Assembly (NCBI RefSeq): GCF_029392015.1
Contig: NZ_CP113925.1
Coordinates: forward strand, 1,488,001 to 1,552,000
Direction: 5' to 3'
DNA: 64,000 nt
DNA from: Bifidobacterium sp. ESL0728
Lineage (GTDB): Bacteria > Actinomycetota > Actinomycetes > Actinomycetales > Bifidobacteriaceae
Below the pieces are notes generated by a model. That model saw only the letters and a program-made list of their open reading frames with translations, had not been told where the DNA came from and ran no database searches. Below, piece after piece: positions 1 through 9,449 of the stretch. How positions within the stretch are numbered: position 1 is the first letter of the stretch; each line of letters begins with the position of its first letter. The position numbers were made by a program, and so were the translations under genes.

Positions 1-767
1 ACGACGCGCAATATGGCTCGCCGACGACGATGACAAGACTGGATGCGGCCAAAAAAGCCATAGACGATTTGACCAGCATCTATGACAATTCGAGCTTCGC
101 GGCCGTGCACTTCGGCGCCAGCGCAACCTTGGATGTCCCGCTGACTCCTGATGTCGGTGCCATCCACAACTGGGCCTCGGGCCTCAACACGGAACCGACA
201 GCCGTCTCCGCCGGATCGAACCTGGATGCTCCGATCGACCCGCTGCTGGTAGCCCTCAAACAAATGCGCGCCGCCCATCCGCAGGACAAAATCGTACTGT
301 ACTACATATCTGACGGCGAGCAGACGTCTTCGAAACCACGCCGCACCTTCTCTTCCCTTCGCCAGTATCTCGACGACGCCTTCACGCTTGGTGTCGGCAG
401 CGAGCAAGGCGGGCAGATCCCGGAAGTCAAAGCCGGCCCCAGCGACTCCGAAAACAATCAACCCGACACCAGTGATCAAGGATGGGTGAAAGACCCCGCC
501 ACCGGCCAGCCTGGAATATCGAAAATGGATAAGAAAAACCTTACCGAAATCGCCGACGAAATGAGCGGAAAATGCATCGTGCTCGATAGCACGCACAAGC
601 TCGACAAGTCCTCCGTGACCTCGATTTCCAAACACTTCAGAACCGTGGACACCCCCAAACGACGCGAACGCGTCATGCCCCTCATCTGGCCTTTCTCCAT
701 AGCATTGGCAGCGCTGCTGGCCATGGAAATGGCCAGCTGGCTGACGAATTCAAGGAGGCTGCTATGA
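1..767 (+). CDS. VWA-domain membrane protein, 5'-truncated by window edge
   Basis: The reading frame is open to the first base, so the gene begins upstream; the ATG at 30 is probably internal. The visible part is the later half of a von Willebrand factor A domain. The acidic MIDAS-type loop YISDGE is present, while the DxSxS part would lie before the window. A single hydrophobic segment near the C-terminus (about residues 221-241 counted from the ATG at 30) is followed by basic residues, suggesting a membrane anchor with the domain outside. Its stop overlaps the next start by 4 bases, so the two are translationally coupled. Such VWA proteins often accompany MoxR ATPases and DUF58 proteins in actinobacteria; here only the downstream side is visible. 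Confidence 0.75.
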   Translation, partial: DAQYGSPTTMTRLDAAKKAIDDLTSIYDNSSFAAVHFGASATLDVPLTPDVGAIHNWASGLNTEPTAVSAGSNLDAPIDPLLVALKQMRAAHPQDKIVLYYISDGEQTSSKPRRTFSSLRQYLDDAFTLGVGSEQGGQIPEVKAGPSDSENNQPDTSDQGWVKDPATGQPGISKMDKKNLTEIADEMSGKCIVLDSTHKLDKSSVTSISKHFRTVDTPKRRERVMPLIWPFSIALAALLAMEMASWLTNSRRLL

Positions 768-1435
768 AGAAGAACAGAAACAAAGACCTCGCCGCCCCTC
801 TGCCTCCTTCCGCCCCGGCCAAAGAGCCCAAAGAACGCAAAGGCCGACCCAAGGCGAGCCCTTCCGTTAGCTTGAAAGCCAACGGTGGAAAACGGCAGGC
901 AATGGCGTCATTGCCCGTACGGATCGTTATGGGGATAATGGCGGTTATCTTTCTGGCAATTGCCGGCGTACTGCTGGCGAACATGACCGCCATCGACAAT
1001 TATAACCAGGCCACGGCATCGCTCAACGCTGGCCTCGAATACGCCAAGAAGCCGAATGCCGACCCGCAACGGCTCAAGGCACAACTCGACCAGGCCAACA
1101 CCCAGTTCAACAACGCCCGCCGTCTGGGAGTCCTGCTGACCCCGAACACGAAGGAACTCATCAACGTCAACAGTGGCATTTCCGGCAAACTCACCACTTC
1201 GGTCAAGCACAAGATAGCCAGCACCGACGCTAACGGAAACGGGACTGCCGGCAAAGGCAACGGCAAAGGCTCAAGCTCTTCCAATTCCGGCAATGGAGAC
1301 AACCAAGGGCTTACCGATGAACAGCGCAAACAGGTCGAGGAAACGCTCAAAGCCAATCAACCTAATGGTCCGGTTAACGGTGACCAGAAAACCCCGACGA
1401 AAACCGACGATGGCACCAACGTCAAGCCTTGGTGA
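764..1435 (+). CDS. Small membrane protein of unknown function, coupled to VWA gene
   Basis: A 223-residue protein with a basic, Lys/Pro-rich N-terminus (1-45), one clear transmembrane helix at about 50-70 (core VIFLAIAGVLLANM), a helical Ala/Gln/Asn-rich extracytoplasmic stretch (75-150), and a Gly/Ser/Asn-rich, probably disordered C-terminal tail. It starts inside the stop of the VWA gene (ATGA overlap) and ends 43 bases before purB. I recognise no catalytic motif. The tight coupling suggests it works with the VWA protein at the membrane, but that is inference. Confidence 0.7.
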   Translation: MKKNRNKDLAAPLPPSAPAKEPKERKGRPKASPSVSLKANGGKRQAMASLPVRIVMGIMAVIFLAIAGVLLANMTAIDNYNQATASLNAGLEYAKKPNADPQRLKAQLDQANTQFNNARRLGVLLTPNTKELINVNSGISGKLTTSVKHKIASTDANGNGTAGKGNGKGSSSSNSGNGDNQGLTDEQRKQVEETLKANQPNGPVNGDQKTPTKTDDGTNVKPW

Positions 1436-1478
1436 AGACAGTGGGTTCAGACAACGGGTTGCGCTAAGGTAAAGGCTT

Positions 1479-2924
1479 ATGCAGCTGACCCAAATTTCAC
1501 CGGCAATCGCGTTGACTTCACTCGATGGACGTTATCACAAACAGACAGCTCCGCTTGTCGAATACTTAAGCGAGCCCGCACTGAACCGCGAACGGATCAC
1601 CGTCGAAATCGAATGGATGATTCTTCTGGCCAACGGCTACGAGGGCAACGGCAATGTGCCGGTGCTCGATGGCATCAAGCCGCTTACAGACACTGAAATC
1701 AAGTACCTTCGTGACATTCCGGAGAACTTCGGGGCCGAAGGCATCGCCCGTCACGCCGCTTATGAGGCAAAGACGCATCACGACGTCAAGGCCGTCGAAT
1801 ACTACATCGACGACGAACTGGATCGCGCTTCAAGCGTTCTCGGAGACGACACGCAACTGCCGAACCTCAAGACCCTGGTGCATTTCGCCTGCACTTCCGA
1901 AGACATCAACAACCTGGCCAACGCCCGTTGCATCAAGAAGGCCGTAACCTTGGTCTGGCTGCCCAAAGGCCAGGAACTGACGGATTTCCTGGCCTCAAAA
2001 GCCGAGGAATTCAGAGACCTGCCAATGCTCGCTTTGACGCACGGACAGCCCGCAACCCCCACGACGCTTGGCAAGGAACTGGCCGTCTTCGTCCACCGTC
2101 TTCGTCGTCAATTGAAGCACATCGAGCATCAGGAATACCTCGGCAAGATCAACGGCGCAACCGGCACGTTCGGTGCCCATACCATCGCCTGCCCGGATGC
2201 GGACTGGCTGGCGATCTCACGCGAATTCGTCACCAACCGTATGGGACTGACTTGGAACCCGCTGACCACCCAGATCGAAAGCCACGACTGGCAGGCGGAG
2301 CTTTACGGCACCATCAGCCATACCAACCGCATCCTGCACAACCTGGCGGTGGATATCTGGATGTATATCTCCCGCGGCGTTTTCGCGCAGATCCCCGTCA
2401 AAGGCGCAACCGGCTCGTCGACCATGCCGCACAAGGTCAATCCGATTCGTTTCGAGAACGCCGAGGCGAACCTCGAACTTTCCTGCTCGTTCCTCGACAC
2501 ACTTTCCAGCACGCTGGTCGAAAGCCGCTGGCAGCGCGATTTGACCGATTCCACCACGCAGCGCAATATCGGCGCGGCGCTCGGCTATTCGTTGCTTGCC
2601 CTGAACAATCTGCTCAGCGGCCTCAAGTCCATCCATCCCAATTTCGAGGTCATTAACCGTGAGCTCGACGAAAACTGGGAGGTGCTGGGTGAACCCATCC
2701 AGACGGCCATGCGCGCCCAGGAATTCGCCGGACGCCAGGGCATGGAACGCCCGTATGAGAAGGTCAAGGAACTCATGCGCGGCAAAAGCATATCCAAGGC
2801 CGACATCGAATCGTTCATCGATTCCATGGACTTTGACCAGGCCACCGCAGCCCGTCTCAAGGAGCTTACCCCGCAGACCTATACTGGTCTGGCCTCGCAA
2901 CTGGTGGGTTTTGACGGGCAATGA
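1479..2924 (+). CDS. purB: Adenylosuccinate lyase
   Basis: PurB of the fumarase/aspartase superfamily cleaves SAICAR to AICAR and adenylosuccinate to AMP, releasing fumarate. At 481 residues it fits the longer E. coli-like subgroup. The superfamily signature loop is visible as GSSTMPHKVNPIRFENAE, and the substrate-binding segments TSEDINN and THGQPATPTT are intact. A ribosome site (AAAGG) sits 5 bases before the ATG. The 3' end overlaps the next gene by 4 bases. It acts with the purine block at 50516-61304 but is separate from it. Confidence 0.97.
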   Translation: MQLTQISPAIALTSLDGRYHKQTAPLVEYLSEPALNRERITVEIEWMILLANGYEGNGNVPVLDGIKPLTDTEIKYLRDIPENFGAEGIARHAAYEAKTHHDVKAVEYYIDDELDRASSVLGDDTQLPNLKTLVHFACTSEDINNLANARCIKKAVTLVWLPKGQELTDFLASKAEEFRDLPMLALTHGQPATPTTLGKELAVFVHRLRRQLKHIEHQEYLGKINGATGTFGAHTIACPDADWLAISREFVTNRMGLTWNPLTTQIESHDWQAELYGTISHTNRILHNLAVDIWMYISRGVFAQIPVKGATGSSTMPHKVNPIRFENAEANLELSCSFLDTLSSTLVESRWQRDLTDSTTQRNIGAALGYSLLALNNLLSGLKSIHPNFEVINRELDENWEVLGEPIQTAMRAQEFAGRQGMERPYEKVKELMRGKSISKADIESFIDSMDFDQATAARLKELTPQTYTGLASQLVGFDGQ

Positions 2925-5452
2925 GCGACAAAACGCCCTCTACGCCATTTACTGAGGGATCATCTTCAGCAGCTTCAGGTTCGCCGTCAACTCCGGCGAC
3001 GAACCCCATCAAACCTGCTGATCAACAAGTATTGCAACCGCAAAAGCAGCATCGGCCGGTCGATATCGACGACGTCGCTCCGCAGCGAGCCCACAACGCC
3101 AACGATCTGCTCCATGCCGTCGCTGCACTGATACTTGCCGTTGCCGTCATCGTTTTCGTCACTTACATGCACGGCATCACCACCGGCGTCGAACACGACG
3201 CCAAAACCGCCGGCCAGGCATTCACCTGGCTTATGGATCTGCCATTTTCCATCCTTCAGCAATTCCTGAGTTTCGCCATCATCATCAGCGTGCTGATCCA
3301 CCTGCTCATCAACAGGGAATGGTTCCAGTCCGCGGTTTCGGTGGTGGCGCTCTTCTGCGGATACGCCTTTATTCTGGGACTCTCTTTCGTACTGGCCCAT
3401 CTAGGTGTGCCGTCGTTGCTGGACGCCTTGCAATCCAGTGAGGGCGCCGGGCCGGCGATGCTGCCGGACTTCTACGCAGGCATCGGCGCGTTTCTGACCG
3501 TTGCGGGACCGAAACGTTCCCGCTCCTCGGTCAAATGGGGATGGAACACCCTGTTCATCGCGGCCGCGGTGTTCGTCATCGTCTCTTGGCATTCCGTAGC
3601 CGGGACCATCGTCTCCTTTGCTCTCGGCCGCATTATCGGTCTGGTGTTGCGCTTTGCGATGGGAACCCGGACCCAGGGGCTTTGGGGTTCTGGTATCATT
3701 CAGGCGGTGGACAGCATAGGACTTAATCTTACGCAACTGCACCGGCGCAAAGACGACAACGAAACAGGAGCCCTCAAGTCGAGGCTCGACGACGACCTTA
3801 TCGAAAACTCGCGGATCTATGACGCCAAGGACGAACAAGGCAAACACTATATCATCTCCGTGTTGGACTCACTGCCCCATGCCGCCGGTTATCTGAACCA
3901 GCTGTGGCAGGGCCTGCGGTTCACCGGCGTCGCCATCCGCCGCGACCGTTCGGCCAGCGATGCCATTCACCACCATTTTTCGATGCTCCTGGGTCTTCAA
4001 TCCTGCGGACTGACGACACCCAGCCCCTACGGCGTCATGGACAGCGAGGAATCCTCGGTACTCGTACTGGATGTCACCAACACGCCGAGCCCGGTCGACC
4101 TCGACAACCTCAGCGAAGACGCGATGGTCGATTATATGGATTATCTTGCCAAAGCGAACAGCCGAGGCTACACACACCGTCGCATCACCCCCGATACGCT
4201 TGCCCAAATCCACGGCGAACACGTCATCGTCGGCTGGCAGAACGGCGACTATGCCAGTGGCAGCACCAATATCGCCATGGACAAGGTACAGCTTCTGGTA
4301 TTGCTCGCTGCGTTGAGCGACCCCCGGCTTGCCATCAAGGCGGCGCTCAAGGTCTGGGACCGTCAGACGTTGATTTCCCTGGCACCTTTTATACAGAAAG
4401 TCGCCATTCCATCGGCCACCAGAAACCTGCCCGGGTGGAACAAACAACTGCTTGGCGAAGTGCGCGACGGCCTCAACGCGCTCGACCCTCACGATGAGGT
4501 CGTGGCGGCGGAACCCGTGACGCTGGCCCGTTTCAACGTCAAATCCTTTGTGTCCATCACCTTGCTCATCATCGCGGTGGCTGTCATCTTCACACAGCTG
4601 AGGCCCAACGAGGTCATCGCTGCGGTGCGTCACGCCAATCTGGGCTGGGCCTTGGTCTGTCTGCTGCTTTCGATGCTTGCATGGGTCGGCTCGGCGATCA
4701 CCCTCGGCTCGTTTATGGACCACGGCAAGCGGCACCCCTTCGACCTGTTCTGCTCTCAGGCATCATCCGGCTTCACCGCGGTCTCGATGCCGGCCGGTGT
4801 GGGGCCTGCGTTCGTCAATCTCCAGTTCCTGCGCAAGAACGGGTACAAAAATACCGCCGCCACCGCCATCATGTCGGTGACGTGGGCGGTACAGGGCCTG
4901 ACGACCATTGTTCTGCTGCTGATCATGGGACTGTTCACGGGCCGCAACATGCTTTCCGGCATGGTGCCGACCAACACGTTGGTCGTGGTCATCGGCGCCA
5001 TCGTGCTGGTGCTCTGCCTATGCATGGCCATCACCCCGATCCGGCGCATGATTGTCGACAAATATCTGCCGATTCTTCGTTCCTACGCCCACCAATTGGT
5101 CGAAGTTCTGGCCCAGCCGCAGAAACTTGCCGCCGGTATCGTCGGCGCGTTGATCCTGAACATCGCCACCGGTCTTGGCTTCTGGGCGGCCTTGATGGCA
5201 TTCGGCACATACTTCAATCCGCTGGAAACCATTTTCGTCTTCCTTTTGGCCAATACGCTCGGCAGCGCCGCTCCCACACCAGGTGGTCTGGGAGCCGTCG
5301 AGGCCGCACTCACCTTCGCCTTCACCTCTGTCGGCGTGCCAGCAGCAGTCGCTTTGAGCGCCACGCTGCTCTATCGAGTCGGCTTCTACTGGTTGCGTAT
5401 CCCGATCGGCGCTCTGGCGATGAAACGGCTTGACCACCGCAATCTGCTTTGA
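2921..5452 (+). CDS. Large polytopic membrane protein, LPG-synthase TM / UPF0104 flippase-like family
   Basis: 843 residues. The N-terminus is Ser/Pro-rich (1-60). It is followed by membrane helices at about 63-83 and 102-130 and several more to about 240, then a soluble segment (about 270-530), then a C-terminal block of about seven to eight helices from 535. The C-terminal block has the conserved loop AAPTPGGLGAVEA, typical of the lysylphosphatidylglycerol synthase TM domain (UPF0104) family. Actinobacterial members often couple this domain to a kinase-like soluble region; I cannot confirm kinase residues here. It begins within the purB stop (ATGA). A lipid or lipid-linked sugar translocation role is the usual proposal, not demonstrated by the sequence. 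Confidence 0.75.
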   Translation: MSDKTPSTPFTEGSSSAASGSPSTPATNPIKPADQQVLQPQKQHRPVDIDDVAPQRAHNANDLLHAVAALILAVAVIVFVTYMHGITTGVEHDAKTAGQAFTWLMDLPFSILQQFLSFAIIISVLIHLLINREWFQSAVSVVALFCGYAFILGLSFVLAHLGVPSLLDALQSSEGAGPAMLPDFYAGIGAFLTVAGPKRSRSSVKWGWNTLFIAAAVFVIVSWHSVAGTIVSFALGRIIGLVLRFAMGTRTQGLWGSGIIQAVDSIGLNLTQLHRRKDDNETGALKSRLDDDLIENSRIYDAKDEQGKHYIISVLDSLPHAAGYLNQLWQGLRFTGVAIRRDRSASDAIHHHFSMLLGLQSCGLTTPSPYGVMDSEESSVLVLDVTNTPSPVDLDNLSEDAMVDYMDYLAKANSRGYTHRRITPDTLAQIHGEHVIVGWQNGDYASGSTNIAMDKVQLLVLLAALSDPRLAIKAALKVWDRQTLISLAPFIQKVAIPSATRNLPGWNKQLLGEVRDGLNALDPHDEVVAAEPVTLARFNVKSFVSITLLIIAVAVIFTQLRPNEVIAAVRHANLGWALVCLLLSMLAWVGSAITLGSFMDHGKRHPFDLFCSQASSGFTAVSMPAGVGPAFVNLQFLRKNGYKNTAATAIMSVTWAVQGLTTIVLLLIMGLFTGRNMLSGMVPTNTLVVVIGAIVLVLCLCMAITPIRRMIVDKYLPILRSYAHQLVEVLAQPQKLAAGIVGALILNIATGLGFWAALMAFGTYFNPLETIFVFLLANTLGSAAPTPGGLGAVEAALTFAFTSVGVPAAVALSATLLYRVGFYWLRIPIGALAMKRLDHRNLL

Positions 5453-5629
5453 TCGTTCGAATGATATTCCTCATCATGTTGGAAAGATAAGCGGATGCGT
5501 GCGATAAAGCTGAAAATCGAAGTTCAAAACGAATTCAGTTTGATTTTTCATCGAAATACACTTAAAAATACCCCCTGTATGGCCTAAATCTTTACAAATC
5601 CGCGAAAAAACTATTGTAATCGGCGGTAT

Positions 5630-5657
5630 TTGGCGAGACTTTGGGCTAGAATATACA
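5630..5657 (+). promoter_or_regulatory. Possible promoter of the HU gene
   Basis: A TTGGCG box at 5630-5635 and a TATACA box at 5652-5657 are separated by 16 bases, about 54 bases before the HU start. The sequence 5580-5660 is markedly AT-rich. This is a by-eye match only. Confidence 0.35.
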
Positions 5658-5710
5658 ACTGAAACGTGGCTTTCACCAAACAGAAAGCCCCTAATCAAGA
5701 AGGATTCTTC

Positions 5711-5995
5711 ATGGCATACAACAAGTCTGATCTCGTTTCGAAGATTGCACAGAAGTCCAACCTGACCAAGGCCCAGGCCGAAGCGGCCGTCAACGCCTTC
5801 CAGGATGTGTTCGTCGAGGCAATGCAGTCCGGCGAAGGCCTGAAGCTCACCGGTCTCTTCTCCGCCGAGCGCGTTCGTCGCGCTGCTCGCACCGGCCGCA
5901 ACCCGCGCACCGGCGAAACGATCAAGATTCCTGCATCCTACGGTGTCCGCATCTCTGCCGGCAGCCTCCTCAAGAAGGCCGTTGCCTCCAAGTGA
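5711..5995 (+). CDS. hup: DNA-binding protein HU
   Basis: A 94-residue nucleoid-associated protein of the HU/IHF family. It begins MAYNKSDLVSKIAQKSNLTK and has the beta-arm region with FSAERVRRAARTGRNPRTGE, the DNA-contacting proline-containing ribbon. The start at 5711 is chosen because it gives the normal HU N-terminus and has a GAAGGA ribosome site 7 bases upstream; an in-frame extension to 5666 lacks support. It is monocistronic, with its own promoter region upstream and a strong terminator 27 bases downstream. Confidence 0.96.
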   Translation: MAYNKSDLVSKIAQKSNLTKAQAEAAVNAFQDVFVEAMQSGEGLKLTGLFSAERVRRAARTGRNPRTGETIKIPASYGVRISAGSLLKKAVASK

Positions 5996-6021
5996 GACAT
6001 TCATAGGATCATCTGATCTTC

Positions 6022-6056
6022 AAAACCTCCGATTGCAATTCGACCGGAGGTTTTTT
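6022..6056 (+). terminator. Rho-independent terminator of hup
   Basis: Stem AAAACCTCCG / CGGAGGTTTT with an AT-rich loop, followed by a run of T (to 6056). Confidence 0.9.
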
Positions 6057-6127
6057 CATGCGGTTTTGGGGTTATAAAGCCTACGGGATAGTATATAGAC
6101 GGCAAAAAAGAAAACAGGCAGGTAGAT

Positions 6128-6985
6128 ATGACGACTAATCCAAGGGCATTGGCGCTCAAAGTGGCTCAGGTGACGCAGGACGCCGGCAAGCACGCGCTTC
6201 AGGACCAGATCAATCCGCAGGATTTTGCCGAACTTGAAATTCCTTCGACCTCGAGGCAACTGGGGAGCACCATCGACAAGAAGCTCATCGCCTTCGTTGA
6301 AAATCGTCTCAACTATCTTGAACCCTTCGACGGTATGTGGCGAGACAGGCCGGAAAACGCGAAACCCGGCGACCGTTTCTGGTGCGTGGGGCCGATTGAC
6401 GGAGCCATCAATTTCCGGCGCAACATGAGCGAATGGACCATCACCGTCTCACTGTTCGAATTCAACGAAGAGAATTCGGCACAGCCGATTCTGGGCGTCG
6501 TCCACGCCCCGGCGCTTGGGCTCACCTATCTGGCCGCTGAGGGCCAGGGAGCTATCCGCATCCGTCGCACTCCCATCGGCGAGAAACGCGGCAAGGTACT
6601 CCCCTCCACCATCAGCACGCTGACCGGTTCGGTGGTGAGTTTCGGCATGTCCCATGTCCCTGCGGAATCCGAACGCGCGTTCCACGTTTTAAGCGAGATA
6701 GCCGGCAAGCCCGCCGACGTCAAACGTATCGGGCCCGTCTCGCTCGACCTGTGCAAGGTGGCAGACGGCACCTATGACGCCTATTTCGAGCCGCATCTAC
6801 ACCGCTGGGACATCCCCGCGGTGTCCGCCGGCACCGTCGTGGTACGCCAGGCCCAGGGCAGGGTGAGCCGCTGGAACGGCAACCCCATCCATTGGCGTAG
6901 CGAAAACGACATCGTGGCCACCAACGGTCCGATTACCGACGATCTCAAGCCGTATCTGGTCGATCTGGCCTATCCGTTCCAATAA
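6128..6985 (+). CDS. Inositol monophosphatase family protein
   Basis: 285 residues of the IMPase/FBPase/HisN-like superfamily. The metal-binding signature appears as VGPIDGAINF at about residues 87-96. The usual first residue of the DPxDGT motif is Gly here rather than Asp (family consensus D-P-I-D-G-T), so metal coordination may be altered. The distal WDIPA motif is present (canonical WDxAA/G). Substrate cannot be assigned; histidinol-phosphate, inositol-phosphate or PAP phosphatase are all possible. It is a separate unit between hup and pup. Confidence 0.8.
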   Translation: MTTNPRALALKVAQVTQDAGKHALQDQINPQDFAELEIPSTSRQLGSTIDKKLIAFVENRLNYLEPFDGMWRDRPENAKPGDRFWCVGPIDGAINFRRNMSEWTITVSLFEFNEENSAQPILGVVHAPALGLTYLAAEGQGAIRIRRTPIGEKRGKVLPSTISTLTGSVVSFGMSHVPAESERAFHVLSEIAGKPADVKRIGPVSLDLCKVADGTYDAYFEPHLHRWDIPAVSAGTVVVRQAQGRVSRWNGNPIHWRSENDIVATNGPITDDLKPYLVDLAYPFQ

Positions 6986-7256
6986 ATGACGGCCTGATTA
7001 CGGGCTTCCGCTTTTCAGCGATACCGATTTTCCGCGATACGTCTTTTTCGCACGTATTGCAAAGGTGGCTTTCCAAAGCAGGAAAATATCGAATGTCGTC
7101 AAGCCCGGATACCGGTGGACGCAGGTTGAATATCAGTCAACGAACATGTCGAGTTGCTCGATATCGCTTGCGCTAAAGTGAAGAAAGAAAACATGCATAT
7201 CGACGGCAACTTTCAGCGGCATGGCGTTGCTTTTGTTGCCTGGCTTAAGGAGTGAC
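6986..7256 (+). other. Gene-free stretch upstream of pup
   Basis: 271 bases with no gene. It contains three imperfect 15-16-base direct repeats at 7011-7057 (each beginning with a T-run followed by a GCGATAC/GCACGTAT-like core), just after the phosphatase gene. The pup promoter must lie here, but no convincing -35/-10 pair stood out. Confidence 0.5.
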
Positions 7257-7451
7257 ATGGCACAGCAGTTCGCGCAACAGCAGCATCACAGCGAAGAACC
7301 TCAACCACAGGAACAGCAGAAAATGCAAAAGAACGACAAAACACAAGACCAAGAGGATGCCTTGGACGCCGTGCTTGACGATATCTCCTCGACCTTGGAA
7401 ACCGATGCGGAACAGTACGTTTCAAGTTTCGTGCAGAAAGGCGGCGAGTGA
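7257..7451 (+). CDS. pup: Prokaryotic ubiquitin-like protein Pup
   Basis: 64 residues: a Gln/Glu-rich disordered first half and the conserved C-terminal half [15 protein letters not shown] ... FVQKGGE that binds the Mpa/ARC coiled coil. The C-terminal residue is already Glu (GGE rather than GGQ), so no deamidation is needed before ligation. The start has an AAGGAG site 5 bases upstream. The stop overlaps pafA by one base, giving coupled translation with the ligase. Confidence 0.97.
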   Translation: MAQQFAQQQHHSEEPQPQEQQKMQKNDKTQDQEDALDAVLDDISSTLETDAEQYVSSFVQKGGE

Positions 7452-8965
7452 TGCCGCAGCTGCGCGATAGCAGCAATCAGGGTCCCGGCAATAGAACGTC
7501 GCGCTCCCCCGAATATGACTCGTTCCACCGCATTTTCGGCATCGAAACCGAATACGGGGTTTCGGTGACCGGTGCGAGCAAGCCCTGCGACCCCGGACAA
7601 GTCGCGATGACGATGTTCGCGCCGATTCTTTCGCGTGCGCGTTCCACCAACACCTACCTGGAAAACGGCTCACGGCTGTATCTTGACGTCGGCTCGCACC
7701 CGGAGTATGCCACCGCCGAGGCACGCGATCCAGCAACGGCACTCACGCAGGACCTGGCCGGCGAGGAAATCATGCGGCGTCTCGCCCTTGGCGCACAGGC
7801 TCGGCTGCGGAAAACCCATGGCGAGCATGCCACTATTCACCTGTTCAAGGACAACGTCGACTCGGCGGGCCACGCTTTTGGCTGCCACGAGAACTATCTG
7901 GTGAGGCGCTATGTCTCACTGCCTATCATCAAGGCGCAATTGCTGCCGTTTCTGGTGACTCGCCAGCTCTTCACCGGAGCCGGAAGAGTAACAGAAAAAG
8001 GATTCGAAATCACGCAGCGCGCCGCATTCCTGGACGAAGGCGTATCCTCTTCCACCACCCGCTTCCGGCCGATGGTCAACACACGCGATGAACCGCATGC
8101 CGACCCGGACGAATTCCGCAGATTGCACGTCATCATCGGCGACTCCAACCGCTCGCAATGGGCGACCAAAATGAAGCTGGCCACCACCCATCTGGTGCTC
8201 TGCGTCATCGAAGACGCGGCGAAACGAAGCGTTGCTTCAGGATTCGAATGCTGCGCGTTGACTGCCGATCCAAGTGTGTCGAACAAGGCCATGAGCACCG
8301 ATCTGAGCTGTGCCCAACCGGTGATGCAGCTGGAGAATATCGGTGCGTTCCGCAACAACCAAAAAAAGCTCGGGCTGCAATCTTCAAGTTCTGACGCTAA
8401 AGCCGTCACAGCCTTGGAAATCCAATATCTGTACCTCGATATCGTTTCACGGTTTGTCGAATCTCATCATGAACAGATTGAGCGCTCTCTGCCCAACACC
8501 GACTGCACGGACATTTTGTGCGAATGGAAAACAGCACTTGATGCCTTATCTGCCAAGGATTTCAGTACACTTTCCAATCGCGTCGACTGGGTTGCAAAAT
8601 ACCAGCTGCTCGGCAAAATGAAGGAACGCAATCCTGAGCTTTCGCCGGCACAGGCTCGGCAAATCGACATGAACTACCACGATATCGTCAACGGATCGAT
8701 TTACCCGTCGTTGGTTGGTCATGGACTGCTGAAAACGCTAGTGCCTGATGAAGCCATCGAACATGCCGTCGAAAACCCGCCCCAAGACACTCGGGCCGCT
8801 TTGCGCGGAGGGTTTGTCCATCGGACTCTGAATGCAGGAGCAACGTTCAGCTGCGATTGGACGCACCTCAAGACGACTGCCCCGACTCGTCACGAAGCCG
8901 AATTGATTGATCCGTTCGCATTTACGCCTAATTCGGATTATCGGCAGCTAATCGACAGTTTATAA
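7451..8965 (+). CDS. pafA: Pup--protein ligase PafA
   Basis: The ligase joins the C-terminal Glu of Pup to substrate lysines using ATP (carboxylate-amine ligase fold). The N-terminal IETEYG motif carries the metal-binding glutamates. LDVGSHPEYATAE holds the catalytic Asp, and THLKTT lies near the C-terminus. 504 residues, slightly longer than the usual 450-480. A GTG at 7448 is also in frame, but the ATG at 7451 gives the tight TGATG overlap with pup. PafA and Dop are homologues; this copy lacks the Dop-specific loop region, and its pairing with pup supports the ligase call. Confidence 0.95.
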   Translation: MPQLRDSSNQGPGNRTSRSPEYDSFHRIFGIETEYGVSVTGASKPCDPGQVAMTMFAPILSRARSTNTYLENGSRLYLDVGSHPEYATAEARDPATALTQDLAGEEIMRRLALGAQARLRKTHGEHATIHLFKDNVDSAGHAFGCHENYLVRRYVSLPIIKAQLLPFLVTRQLFTGAGRVTEKGFEITQRAAFLDEGVSSSTTRFRPMVNTRDEPHADPDEFRRLHVIIGDSNRSQWATKMKLATTHLVLCVIEDAAKRSVASGFECCALTADPSVSNKAMSTDLSCAQPVMQLENIGAFRNNQKKLGLQSSSSDAKAVTALEIQYLYLDIVSRFVESHHEQIERSLPNTDCTDILCEWKTALDALSAKDFSTLSNRVDWVAKYQLLGKMKERNPELSPAQARQIDMNYHDIVNGSIYPSLVGHGLLKTLVPDEAIEHAVENPPQDTRAALRGGFVHRTLNAGATFSCDWTHLKTTAPTRHEAELIDPFAFTPNSDYRQLIDSL

Positions 8966-9043
8966 GTTTTTTCTTGCCGGTCATTTAACACTGTTACCTT
9001 ACTCTCCAGCCTTGCCGTGAAGGGCCGGGATATACAATGTCTA

Positions 9044-9449
9044 GACACCCTTACCGGCTGAGCCGTTAAGCAGACAGTCCAGTGGACTGTCTGTAGGCGA
9101 AGTGAGCGCGATCTATCGAGCGCGAAGACAAAATCTACGATTTTGCATAGGCCAAGCTTTATGTCTAGCCATCGCATATCCCAGCCCTTCACTCACTTTG
9201 TATAGATAACTTACATTTTCGTTTACATTAGTTAGGTTGAGACACCCTTACCGGCTGAGCCGTGAAGCAGACAGTCCAGTGGACTGCCTGTAGGCGAAGT
9301 GAGCGCGACATATCGAGCACGAAGGCAAAATCTACGATTTTGCATAGGCCAAGCCTACGCCCGAACATCGCATATCCCAGCCCCTCCACTCACTTTGCAT
9401 TTTATAACTTACGACTTTGCCCTTTGAAAATTATGTGGCTGAGGCACCC
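9044..9449. repeat. Two tandem ~197-bp hairpin-rich repeats abutting the dop 3' end
   Basis: Copy A starts at 9044 and copy B at 9241. Each begins with about 20 bases matching the end of dop (positions 9441-9462 hold the genuine dop end including its stop). Each then contains a palindrome of 10-bp arms (9071-9093, perfect; 9268-9290, one mismatch), an inverted repeat around ATCTATCGAG / ACATATCGAG, a small AAAATC-TAC-GATTTT hairpin, and a conserved tail (GCATATCCCAGCCC). The copies are about 80-85% identical in the first 120 bases and diverge later. Short open frames across them share peptides only because the DNA is repeated. Confidence 0.85.

Noticed and set aside
8966..9449. Small proteins in the dop-pafA gap (frames at 8938-9192 and 9262-9492)
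   Set aside because: They lie entirely in the tandem repeat; similarity between them is DNA repetition, and they have no ribosome sites.
8966..9449. Insertion sequence or MITE
   Set aside because: No terminal inverted repeats bounding the unit, no target duplication apart from the dop end, and no transposase fragment.
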